Of a stretch of DNA of 64,000 bases, positions 35,897-44,229 are shown piece after piece (position 1 is the stretch's first letter; each line of letters begins with the position of its first letter). The notes under the pieces were generated by a model. It did no database searches. It had not been told where the DNA came from and was given only the letters and a program-made list of their open reading frames with translations. Made by a program: the position numbers and the translations under genes. The DNA comes from an uncultured Methanoregula sp. GTDB taxonomy: Archaea; Halobacteriota; Methanomicrobia; Methanomicrobiales; Methanospirillaceae. The stretch lies in NCBI RefSeq assembly GCF_963677065.1, contig NZ_OY781872.1:429419-493418 (forward strand), given 5' to 3'.

Positions 35897-36115
35897 ATGG
35901 AAATGCAGGAACTGGAAATTACGATTGACAAAGATGGCAGGGTGCAGGTTGCGGTCCGGGGCGTCAAAGGAGAGGGATGCCTGGCGCTCACCAAAGACCT
36001 CGAAAACGCACTCGGTACCGTAGAGGAGCGGAGCCATACAGCAGAATACTACGAACAGCCGGTGGAACAGAACACGTGCCGGGAGACCGGCGCAAGGCGA
36101 TATAAGAATGACTGA
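35897..36115 (+). CDS. DUF2997 protein
   Basis: A 72-residue protein matching DUF2997: ELEITIDKDGRVQVAVRGVK, then GEGCLALTKDLENALGTVEE with the conserved Gly-x-Cys, and a TAEYYEQP motif near the end. The family normally travels with DUF1257 and a Ycf46 ATPase, often with ferredoxins, as here with a radical SAM enzyme. The conserved cysteine could be a metal or sulfur ligand, but the role is unknown. It lies 17 bases after the Hsp70-like gene with GAAGGAG as the ribosome site, and it closes the operon. Confidence 0.85.
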   Translation: MEMQELEITIDKDGRVQVAVRGVKGEGCLALTKDLENALGTVEERSHTAEYYEQPVEQNTCRETGARRYKND

Positions 36116-36143
36116 TAGTGAACAGTGAGTGGAACCTGCTCTT

Positions 36144-37205
36144 TCAAGCAGATACCGCAGCAGCCGGAACCGGGTACCACACCGGGGTCCTGTTCTTTCC
36201 CGTGACGACAGCAAGAGTTGAACCATCGGATGCAATGGAGATGGTCCCGTCTTTGTCCGTCCGGTAGATTACGGATCCGCTCTCTTCAAGCCGGCGTATT
36301 ACATTCGGGTCGGGATGCGTGGGCCGGGTGCTCATCTCAAGCGATATCACTGTGATTTCCGGATCAATGCGGGACACGAACGGGCCGGTTGTCGATGATG
36401 AAAGGCCGTGATGCCCGGCCTTCAGCACATCTGCCCTGATTGGCAGACCGGCGGAGATCATACCGGCTTCGGCATCTTTCCCGGCATCGCCGGTCAGAAT
36501 GAATGTTGTATTACCGTAGGCAAGCCGCAGTACCAGGGAATTGTCATTGACATCCCCGTACAGATTTTCCGGCGGGTTCAGCACGGTGACATTTATTGCC
36601 GGGTCAAATGCGATGCTGTTCCCTTTCCCGACAACCTGTACCGGAACCTCTTTTTGGGAAAGAGCGGCGTGAAGAGTACGACATTCCGAGGACCCGCAGG
36701 GTACGGCACTTTGAACGAACTGCCTCACGGGAAATGTCTGGATAACCGCGGGCATACCCCCGATATGGTCCCCGTGGGAATGGGTTGCGATAAGGATATC
36801 AATCGATGAGACTCCCAGATTCTGGAGGACCGATAGTACATCGTTCCTGTGATCCGGTTTTCCGGCATCGATGAGCATTGTCCTGCCGGAGGGACTCCTG
36901 ACCAGGATCGCGTCCCCCTGGGCTACATCGATGAACGTGAGGAATAGGCAGGACGAATTTCCCGAACCTGCTGAAAGGAAGCACCCGGTGGCGGATGCCG
37001 CAGGGCCCGGTATCGGCCTGTCTGTCCCGGGTAGCGGAACAACGGTTTGCTGCAGGGAGGAAGAGTTGTCGGGCAGGGATGGGGGGAGAACCGTGCCGGT
37101 ATGGGGCTGGCTACATCCTGAAGTGAGGATGAGAAGAATGCAGATGATCACAATGGCGCAGACCTGTCGATGATAATTGAGCAACCCCAGAAAAATATGC
37201 ACCAT
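36144..37205 (-). CDS. Secreted ComEC/Rec2-type metallo-beta-lactamase lipoprotein
   Basis: A 353-residue exported hydrolase. The signal ends in lipobox LILTSGC, then a Pro/Ser/Thr linker of about 60 residues. The domain opens LFLTFIDVAQGDAILVRSP and has the metal motif THSHGDHIGG, with RADVLKAGHHGL and DKDGTISI near the end, the pattern of the C-terminal hydrolase domain of the DNA-uptake protein ComEC but without its channel. A role in degrading extracellular DNA or another phosphoester at the surface is inferred. The ATG has GAGG five bases upstream. It is convergent with the six-gene operon, with about 28 bases between. Confidence 0.85.
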   Translation of the reverse strand: MVHIFLGLLNYHRQVCAIVIICILLILTSGCSQPHTGTVLPPSLPDNSSSLQQTVVPLPGTDRPIPGPAASATGCFLSAGSGNSSCLFLTFIDVAQGDAILVRSPSGRTMLIDAGKPDHRNDVLSVLQNLGVSSIDILIATHSHGDHIGGMPAVIQTFPVRQFVQSAVPCGSSECRTLHAALSQKEVPVQVVGKGNSIAFDPAINVTVLNPPENLYGDVNDNSLVLRLAYGNTTFILTGDAGKDAEAGMISAGLPIRADVLKAGHHGLSSSTTGPFVSRIDPEITVISLEMSTRPTHPDPNVIRRLEESGSVIYRTDKDGTISIASDGSTLAVVTGKNRTPVWYPVPAAAVSA

Positions 37206-37312
37206 ACAATCCTCATCCCTGCTATTTTTCTAAATATATAAGATCAGCGAAATTATCCCGTACTCGATCGAATGAGTGAGGCGGTTCCCGATCCAAAAAA
37301 AGGATGATGAGA

Positions 37313-38377
37313 TTAGCAGAAGTTCTCGGTTATGTAGATCTTGTCATCGGAAGAGAACGCTACCCCGATCCCTTCCTGGTAATAGGTGTCGGTCAGGATG
37401 TTCTTCCGGTGCCCCTCGCTGTTCATCCAGCCATTGACCACGGTCTGGGCAACCGTTTCCGCAGAATTCCAGTCATAGGCAGTGACCGTCCCGTTCGCAT
37501 CGTTTGCGTTTGTGTAATAGGCACTGTACCGGTTCCCCTGGAAGAGATTCTCGGCAATGCCCATGGTGGTAAAGGACTTGTAGGTCCGGATGCACGGGTA
37601 TCCTGCATCATCGCCCCGGGCCCGGGGATTTTTCCCGTCGGGATTGATGTGGTCGAAGAAGTTCCGTCTCACCATGTCCCAGCTGTGACCCCGGGCAATA
37701 TCGGCAAGGAATGAATCATAGGCAAGCGGCAGGAGCCCGTTCTGCTGCCGCTGGATATTGATGAGATCGTGGATGCGGACTTCGAGGGATGCCGGATCCA
37801 GGTACGGGGCTCCCGGGGTCTGGCTTGTGTACGAGCTCTGCGGGGGCTGAACGGGAATTTTTGTCACGGACATCGTGATCTGGGATGTTGGTAAGGTTAC
37901 CGGATTTTCGGTCGGAACCGTGGTGGCAACAATGGTTGTCCGGACAGGAGCCGGAGTTGTCACAACGGTTGTGAAAACCGTTGCCGGAGGGGATGTTGAG
38001 ATCATTACCTGGGTTACGGGTGCAGTTGTCAGTGTGCCGGCAGTAACCGCTGTGGAGGGGAGGGGCGATGCACCGGTGAGCGGCATTCCTGCCGATGAAT
38101 CCGGACTTATTCCGGAGAGATTACCGGCTGGACCGGAAGACGCAGCCGCCGGGGAGGTCTTAGCCAGGAGAGAAATTGCGGCAAGGCAGACCACTGCGAT
38201 AACAGCGATTACGGCGATCACCAGCAGCCAGCGTGAAACACCGTGCGGGAGTTGGGTGACAGGAGGATGTTCTGCCGGTACCACACCAGGAGGAAACGGT
38301 GCCCCGCAAACACCACAGAATTTCTGATCGGGGGATCGGCGCGGCGATCCGCATTTCCCGCAAAAGCGTTGGGCCAT
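37313..38377 (-). CDS. Zinc-ribbon, membrane-anchored CAP/SCP-domain protein
   Basis: A 354-residue protein with three parts: a cytoplasmic zinc ribbon (CGKCGSPRRSPDQKFCGVCG), one membrane helix (about residues 45-70), and a long Thr/Ser/Pro/Val linker followed by an external CAP domain. CAP marks are GHSWDMVRRNFFDHINPDG, GIAENLF, and GWMNSEGHRKNIL, which carry the His/Glu pairs of the family. Such archaeal and bacterial CAP proteins are of unknown biochemical role. I chose the ATG giving MAQRFCGKCG; a longer frame adds 24 unsupported residues. Confidence 0.85.
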   Translation of the reverse strand: MAQRFCGKCGSPRRSPDQKFCGVCGAPFPPGVVPAEHPPVTQLPHGVSRWLLVIAVIAVIAVVCLAAISLLAKTSPAAASSGPAGNLSGISPDSSAGMPLTGASPLPSTAVTAGTLTTAPVTQVMISTSPPATVFTTVVTTPAPVRTTIVATTVPTENPVTLPTSQITMSVTKIPVQPPQSSYTSQTPGAPYLDPASLEVRIHDLINIQRQQNGLLPLAYDSFLADIARGHSWDMVRRNFFDHINPDGKNPRARGDDAGYPCIRTYKSFTTMGIAENLFQGNRYSAYYTNANDANGTVTAYDWNSAETVAQTVVNGWMNSEGHRKNILTDTYYQEGIGVAFSSDDKIYITENFC

Positions 38378-38449
38378 GATCTCATGAGGTTGGTTATCGC
38401 AAAGAAAAAAAGATAACCGCCAGATCTGCAGACCGGGAGATTGTTCCAA

Positions 38450-41400
38450 TCATGTCCCGGCAGAGCGGCACGCAGCTGCCGGAACAATTATCTCGAACCG
38501 CGCCCCCTTGCCCGGCACCCCCGTTTCGCAGATGGTAATTCCTGTTATTCCGAGGATCTCACGGGAAAGAAATAGGCCAAGGCCGGTATTTTTACCATAC
38601 CCCTGGCAGAAGATCTTCTCCTTCTCATGTTCCGGTATACCTATCCCATTGTCTTCCCAGATAATCGTACAGCGTTCGGGCCCCGTCTGTGAAGACACCC
38701 GGACCCGGGTTGCGTCTTTTCCATGGCGGATCAGGTTATCAAGAAGGTTTGAGAAGACGTTATTGAGAAGGGGATCGGCATACACCTGGATATCCGGAAG
38801 ATCCACTTCAAAGACCAGATCCGGAGGAACCTGCAGCCGGGAGATGATAGCCTGTATATCCTGCCAGATCGGCTCCGTACTCCCGAGATCCTCGTAGATA
38901 CGGGTAAATTCAATGTGCTCGCTGATTGCACCGGTAATGGATTCCAGCCGGGTGATAGAAGCGGCCATGGCCGGATCCGCTGATCTCTCCCGGGCAAGGA
39001 TGAGATGCCCCATGAGAGCGGTGACCTTGTTCCGGAGATCATGGCGGGTGATGCTGGAAAGCAGGCTGAGTTTCCGGTTCGTCTCCCTTAGTGCTTGTTC
39101 TGTTTTGAGCTGGGCCCGCATATCGCGAATCATGGCAAGAACCACCGATTCACCCTCAAGATTGATGAGACTGTTGCTCACTTCCACCGGAATCCTTTGC
39201 TTGTCCTTTGTCAGGAGTTCCGTCCGGAAGAGTGCTGCTCCATAAGAAAAGAGCTGGTCCAGGATTGCCGGAATATGTGCCATATTCTCCGGCCTGTCAA
39301 TATCCGTAATGCTCATAACCAGAAGTTCTTCTCTGGTATATCCCAGCATACTGCAGGTCTTCTCGTTCACTTCCCGGATCCTGCCCGGGCGTTCTTGGCT
39401 GATCTCGTGGATGATGATCGCATCGGAAGCATTCTGCAGGATCTGCCGGTAGCGTTTCTCGCTCTCCCTGAGAGAGGTCTCGTCGGATTTGCGCCGGCTT
39501 ATATCCCGGAACAGAGTCAGGATGGCAGGGTTCTGACGGTAGATCGTGGAGGATGCCATAACTTCGACATCGATACTCGTGCCATCGATGCACCGGAACC
39601 GCTCCTCAATGGCAGGCACGATCGTATCGGCGGAATCGATCATGGTCCGGATCCGTTCCCGGACAACTGCTTCCGATGCCGGGTCCACGCAATCCATAAC
39701 CGGTATTCCCACCAGGCCTCCCGGGCTCTTCGCTTTCATGAGCCGGTTGGCATGGTCGTTGGCATAGACTATGATCCCGCCCTGGTGGATGATCGCGGCG
39801 TCGAACGACCGTTCCAGAAGCCGTCGCATGCGGAGTTCACTCTCCTGAAGAGCTGCTTCGGACCGTTTGCGGTCAGTGATATTGCGGAGAATGACAAGAC
39901 CGGCAGGTTTGCCGCGGAACTGAAGCGGGGAGGCGGAAGACTCAACATCAACGGGCGTCCCGTCCAGTTTCAGGTAAACTGCCTCTTTGAGCCCGACCGG
40001 TTTCATCTCTACATTGACCTGGTTTGCCCTGGTGCGGATCGAATCATGATACTCCGGGTGGACCCGGTCAAAGATCGAAGTGCCGATGATCTGATCTACC
40101 GAAGTTGCTCCCAGCAGCGATGCAAAAGCGTTATTGCAATAAATGAACTTTCGGTCATTCGCGATGTAGATCGCATCCGGCGCACATTCTACCAGGGATT
40201 CGAAATCCTTCTCGTTCTGGAGGAGCGCCTGGTTGGCATGTTCCAGGTCCTCAAGCCGGGCCCGGAGCTCCTGCGACTGGGCGGTGATCCGGACATTGGC
40301 GGCCTGAAGGCCCTCCTCGATCTTCTTGCGCCGGCTGATGTCGCGGTAGATCCCTTCAACCCCTGCGATCTGCCCCCCCGGCCCGCGGTAGTAGTGGCTG
40401 TGAGTCGAGACCCATACCGGGCTCCCGTCTTTTCGCTTCAACTGGACTTCGTAATCCTCGATCACCCCTTTTTCCGACAGGATCCGGAGCAGATCCACCC
40501 GGTTCTCCGGCGTGTAGTAGAATGAGGTTATGGGTTTTCCCAGGACCTCGTCCATGGAATCATAACCAAGCATATTGAGCGAGCTCGGACTCGACAGGAT
40601 AATGTTCCCGTCATGATCGGTCCGGTAGAAGACTTCCTGGATATTCTCGATCACGCTTCGGTACATCGCCTCGCTTGCCGCAAGGGACTCTTCCGCACGC
40701 TTTCGCTCGGTAATGTCCTCGTAGGTGCCAAGTATTCCCGATATCTTCCCGCCGGCATCCCGGAGCGGGATCTTACTTGTACGGAGCCAGATCCGGTTCC
40801 CGTCCGGCGTTGTCTGGGGTTCCTCGTACCCAATCTTCGGGATACCCGAACCGATGACCTTCCGATCATCGGCCCGGTATGCCTCGGCCTGCTCCTTCCA
40901 CCCCGTATCGAAGTCTGTCTTGCCAATCAGATCTGTGGGAGTAGAGACGCCGGCATCCTTCGCGAACGCCTCGTTGCAGCCAAGGTACCGGAGTTCCTTG
41001 TCCTTCCAGAAGACCCGGACCGGGACCGTGTCAAGTACCTGCTGGAGCATCTGCTGGGATTCGTCGGTCCGTTTCTGCAGGTACACCATCTCTTCATACT
41101 GCCCCCGGAGCTCCTCGTCCTGCGCAGTAATCTGTTCGCTAGCCAGGCGCACCTGGTCCTGGTTGGTTCTGAGCTCATCGTACTGCTCCCGCAGTTCCTC
41201 CTCGCTTGCCGTGATCTGCTCGTACGCAGCGTGAAGCTCATCCTCGGCACGTTTGGCTTCGGTTATATCCCGGATCGACTCAATGGCCCCGACAACATTC
41301 CCGTCTTTATTGTAGAGGAGGGAAGCCTTGCAATAGAAGACTTTCGGCTCCCCCCGGATCTGTGCGGCAGAGGTTTCAGCGATCAGGAAATCGCCTTCCT

Positions 41401-42049
41401 TTTTTACGATTGCATAGTTGTTGTTGTGGATCGCTTCCTCGCTCTCGAGAATGAGATCGATGAGGAGGTCGCGCCGGTGGCCATAGAAGGGAAGGGCATA
41501 TTCGTTATTGCCCTTTCCGTTCATTTCGGATGCCGGTACGCCGGTAACCTCCTCGATCGCCCGGTTCCAGGCTATAACGGTTCCCTCGGTATCGATCGCA
41601 AACGTTGCATCGGGCAGAAAGTTGATGATATCAGAGAGGCGCTGTTCCGAATCCCGGAGGGCATTGATCGCCTGCCTCCGTTCCACGGCAATTGAGATCT
41701 TGTGGGCTAGTTCGGCGAACTGCGCCCGGACATCCCCGCCTTTCTGGAGGTAAAAGTCGGCCCCGGAGTTGATGGCTTCGATAACCACTTCCTCCCGGCC
41801 CCGACCGGTGAAGAGGATGAAGGGAAGATTCGGATACCCGGCCCGAATCTCCTTTAAGAAAGCTATCCCATCCATCCCGGGCATCTGGTAATCCGAGAGG
41901 ATCAGGTCGAACTGCTCCCGTGCCACAAGCCCGAGTGCTTCCTTAGCCGAGGGAAGGGTTGTGACAGAAAAAATACCCGACTGCTCGAGGAACAGCTTAC
42001 CCAGCTCAAGAAGGTCGGTTTCGTCATCCACGTAGAGCACGGAGATCAT
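38450..42049 (-). CDS. Multi-PAS hybrid sensor histidine kinase with N-terminal receiver domain
   Basis: A soluble 1199-residue kinase. Receiver domain 1-120: Asp8/Asp9, phosphoacceptor Asp53 in LSDYQMPGMDG, Thr81 and Lys103. Then six PAS/PAC units, each starting with a xSExxYRxxxEN-type helix and ending in DITxRKxxE, with one coiled-coil segment between the first two. The kinase core has the phosphoacceptor His1003 in RHDLRN, an N box NLLDN (about 1101), and ATP lid DNGIGIP (1133-1139) and GKNTGLGL. There is no membrane helix, so signals must be cytoplasmic (ligands or redox). The ATG keeps the receiver start; 76 upstream codons in frame are unlikely. A cognate output may be the separate receiver protein nearby. 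Confidence 0.88.
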   Translation of the reverse strand: MISVLYVDDETDLLELGKLFLEQSGIFSVTTLPSAKEALGLVAREQFDLILSDYQMPGMDGIAFLKEIRAGYPNLPFILFTGRGREEVVIEAINSGADFYLQKGGDVRAQFAELAHKISIAVERRQAINALRDSEQRLSDIINFLPDATFAIDTEGTVIAWNRAIEEVTGVPASEMNGKGNNEYALPFYGHRRDLLIDLILESEEAIHNNNYAIVKKEGDFLIAETSAAQIRGEPKVFYCKASLLYNKDGNVVGAIESIRDITEAKRAEDELHAAYEQITASEEELREQYDELRTNQDQVRLASEQITAQDEELRGQYEEMVYLQKRTDESQQMLQQVLDTVPVRVFWKDKELRYLGCNEAFAKDAGVSTPTDLIGKTDFDTGWKEQAEAYRADDRKVIGSGIPKIGYEEPQTTPDGNRIWLRTSKIPLRDAGGKISGILGTYEDITERKRAEESLAASEAMYRSVIENIQEVFYRTDHDGNIILSSPSSLNMLGYDSMDEVLGKPITSFYYTPENRVDLLRILSEKGVIEDYEVQLKRKDGSPVWVSTHSHYYRGPGGQIAGVEGIYRDISRRKKIEEGLQAANVRITAQSQELRARLEDLEHANQALLQNEKDFESLVECAPDAIYIANDRKFIYCNNAFASLLGATSVDQIIGTSIFDRVHPEYHDSIRTRANQVNVEMKPVGLKEAVYLKLDGTPVDVESSASPLQFRGKPAGLVILRNITDRKRSEAALQESELRMRRLLERSFDAAIIHQGGIIVYANDHANRLMKAKSPGGLVGIPVMDCVDPASEAVVRERIRTMIDSADTIVPAIEERFRCIDGTSIDVEVMASSTIYRQNPAILTLFRDISRRKSDETSLRESEKRYRQILQNASDAIIIHEISQERPGRIREVNEKTCSMLGYTREELLVMSITDIDRPENMAHIPAILDQLFSYGAALFRTELLTKDKQRIPVEVSNSLINLEGESVVLAMIRDMRAQLKTEQALRETNRKLSLLSSITRHDLRNKVTALMGHLILARERSADPAMAASITRLESITGAISEHIEFTRIYEDLGSTEPIWQDIQAIISRLQVPPDLVFEVDLPDIQVYADPLLNNVFSNLLDNLIRHGKDATRVRVSSQTGPERCTIIWEDNGIGIPEHEKEKIFCQGYGKNTGLGLFLSREILGITGITICETGVPGKGARFEIIVPAAACRSAGT

Positions 42050-42221
42050 GACAGGGTATCCGGAATCGGTATGGTGTGTAGTCACTCCCCATCTCGTATA
42101 AATATTTGCCCGATTTCCTTCGGTAAATTGGTAAAAAGAGAGGAGGCCATGAAAATGGATTTCAAGCCAGCGTCGCCGTGAACCTATGCCAGGGAGCCGG
42201 CAGTCTTGCGGTTGCCAGGAA

Positions 42222-43061
42222 CTACCCTGCCAGTTCCCGCACTTTTGCAATATTGCCCCGGTCATCCCGGCGGTCATCCACCGGTGTCTCGCAGATCAGA
42301 GGCAGGGCTGCAAAGACCGGGTTGTGCAGGATATGCCGGAAACCGTCCTCGCCGATGAAACCCAGGCCGATGTGCTCGTGCCGGTCAAGACCGCTGCCCT
42401 TCTCTCCTTTCGTATCATTGAGGTGGATCACCCTGAGGTTCGTGATGCCGATCTGTTCGTCAAACTGACCGAGAGTGTCAGCAATCCCCTCCGGGGTCCT
42501 GAGCTCATAACCGGCGGCGAATGCATGACAGGTGTCGAAGCAGACGCCGATCCGTTTCGTATCTGCCAGGCCGTCGAGAATCCCCCGGATGTGCTCGAAA
42601 CTGCTCCCCACGCTGTTCTTTTCGCCTGCGGTATTCTCAAGGATGAGCATCGTCTGGCTCTCTGATGCAGCAAGAGCGGAATCGATCGCCCGGATCACCC
42701 GCTCTCTCCCGCCGGCCATGCCGTCGCCGAGATGATGACCGAGATGGGTGACAAGATACGGGATGCCAAGCGTGCCGCACCGGTCCAGCTCGGCGGTGAG
42801 TGTTACAACGGACTTTTCGTACACTTCAGCTTTCGGGGAGGCAAGATTCGGCAGGTAGGGCATGTGGTCCACGGGAAGGATGCCGGTGGTTTTGATCTTT
42901 TTCCTGAAAAGTTCCGCAATCTCATCCGGGAGCGGCGGGTAATTCCAGCCCCGGGGATTGCGCGAGAACATCTGGAAGACATCGCAGCCGGCATCTTTTG
43001 CCCGGTCCACGGCGAGATCGAGCGAGCCCGCAATCGAGACATGAACTCCGACTTTCACCAT
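42222..43061 (-). CDS. nfo: Endonuclease IV (AP endonuclease)
   Basis: Repairs abasic sites by 5' incision; a zinc TIM-barrel enzyme of 279 residues, the usual length. Family marks: VGVHVSIAGSL, FQMFSRNPRGW, the metal-binding HLGHHLGDG, ILENTAGEKNSVG, GVCFDTCHAFAAGYE, and VIHLNDTKGEKGSGLDRHEHIG with the trinuclear-zinc His/Asp/Glu. The ATG has AGGA six bases upstream. With ogg it makes a base-excision repair pair in this window. The next gene in the same direction is the PAS kinase, 170 bases on, with no shared transcript evident. Confidence 0.93.
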   Translation of the reverse strand: MVKVGVHVSIAGSLDLAVDRAKDAGCDVFQMFSRNPRGWNYPPLPDEIAELFRKKIKTTGILPVDHMPYLPNLASPKAEVYEKSVVTLTAELDRCGTLGIPYLVTHLGHHLGDGMAGGRERVIRAIDSALAASESQTMLILENTAGEKNSVGSSFEHIRGILDGLADTKRIGVCFDTCHAFAAGYELRTPEGIADTLGQFDEQIGITNLRVIHLNDTKGEKGSGLDRHEHIGLGFIGEDGFRHILHNPVFAALPLICETPVDDRRDDRGNIAKVRELAG

Positions 43062-43268
43062 ATGATTCCTGCCTGCATGGTACCTGATCATCCGGCTTTT
43101 GTGAGTATTAGGGATTGTGATCGGGGATACGGTCCGGATCGGGGAACCGATTATCGGGTGTGCAGGCAGGATCCAGGATACGGTGCTGCCGGAATCCCAG
43201 GGAGGATAAAATCAATTAATAATATATTTAATGCGAGAAGCTCCAGATTCCCCTAACGATAGTCTATC

Positions 43269-43637
43269 ATGGCACGGAACCTGAAGATCTATTATGTCGA
43301 GGATGACAAGATTTTATCCGAGCTGGAGCGCCTGCTCCTGGAACGGCTCGGGTACCGTATCGTGGGATGTGCGGACAACGCACAACAGGCAATAGCCGGG
43401 ATCCAGAAGACCGCGCCGGACCTGGTCCTCGTGGACATCGAACTTCACGGCAAGCAGGACGGTTTTTCCATTGGGGATTTCCTGGCAAAAGCCATGATTC
43501 CCTTCATTTACGTGAGCGCCCATCACGATGAAGGGGTTCTTGAAAAAGCGAAGAGGACCGAGCCGGACGGTTTTCTCACCAAACCCTTCAATGACAGCCA
43601 GCTCCGGGTGGCAATCGAGATGGCAAGCCGGAAATGA
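43269..43637 (+). CDS. Stand-alone response regulator receiver protein
   Basis: A 122-residue single REC domain. Acidic pair Asp12/Asp13 in VEDDK, phosphoacceptor Asp56 in VLVDIEL, Ser83 in YVSAHH and Lys105 in LTKPFND are all present. No output domain. Single-domain receivers in archaea often take phosphate from multi-PAS kinases, and one is encoded about 1.2 kb away on the other strand. Promoter AT-rich (AATTAATAATATATTTAATG at 43213-43232). The ATG is 36 bases downstream of that, so a short leader is expected. Confidence 0.88.
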   Translation: MARNLKIYYVEDDKILSELERLLLERLGYRIVGCADNAQQAIAGIQKTAPDLVLVDIELHGKQDGFSIGDFLAKAMIPFIYVSAHHDEGVLEKAKRTEPDGFLTKPFNDSQLRVAIEMASRK

Positions 43638-43897
43638 GCCGGTCCTTCTCCGGAAAATAATACTGTTTTAGAGGTTCATGAAGCGCTCAAAGAACCTGCT
43701 CCGCTTCAATCATTAAAACTGATTTTTTGCGGGGGTGGGATCCCTCCATCCTTGTTTTTTGTTAAGCTGGAAAGCATACAGGTTCCCTGTCCGGATGTAC
43801 CAATAAACTGCCGGCAGGTTTATGGAAGAACCTGTCCGATCATTCAACACCATTTCATTATGGAGAACAAAACGGGTATGCCCCAACCGGATCCGGA

Positions 43898-44205
43898 GGG
43901 GTGGGGGGTCACCCCCCTCCCCCATATTTTTTAAAAGGGGGCATACCCCCCCCACCACGATCAGACCGGGCGGGGGTACCTCCCCCCCGGCCGGATCGGG
44001 AAATCCCGCATGCTTCCCGTTTTTGAGTAAGACCGATAAACACCGATTACCGATGACAACTCCACGCGAAACACCGGGCCGGAGCATGTAAACCGGGCGC
44101 AGGTTCCCACATTTGGGAACGGGGGGTGGGGGGCTACCCCCCTTGCCCCCATTTTTCTAAAAGGGGGTGACCCCCCTCACCCGGATCAAAGGGGCCGGGG
44201 GGTCG
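43898..44205. repeat. Two diverged copies of an 80-bp G/C-tract repeat
   Basis: GGGGTGGGGGG at 43898 recurs at 44123, offset 225. Both copies continue with a C-run, CCCCCAT, a T-run, TAAAAGGGGG, then a C-run and GATCA. Each can fold as hairpins: the tract CCCCCAT...AAAAGGGGG pairs around its T-run. GGGGCATACCC in the first copy occurs again inverted at 43874-43884 and, as GGCATACCCCCCC, at 60190-60202. The gap 43638-45144 contains no clear gene. The repeats look like the G-tracts near cdc6, though the exact core differs. Function unknown. Confidence 0.6.
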
Positions 44206-44229
44206 GGGAGGTAGTTGATACTTTTGTAT

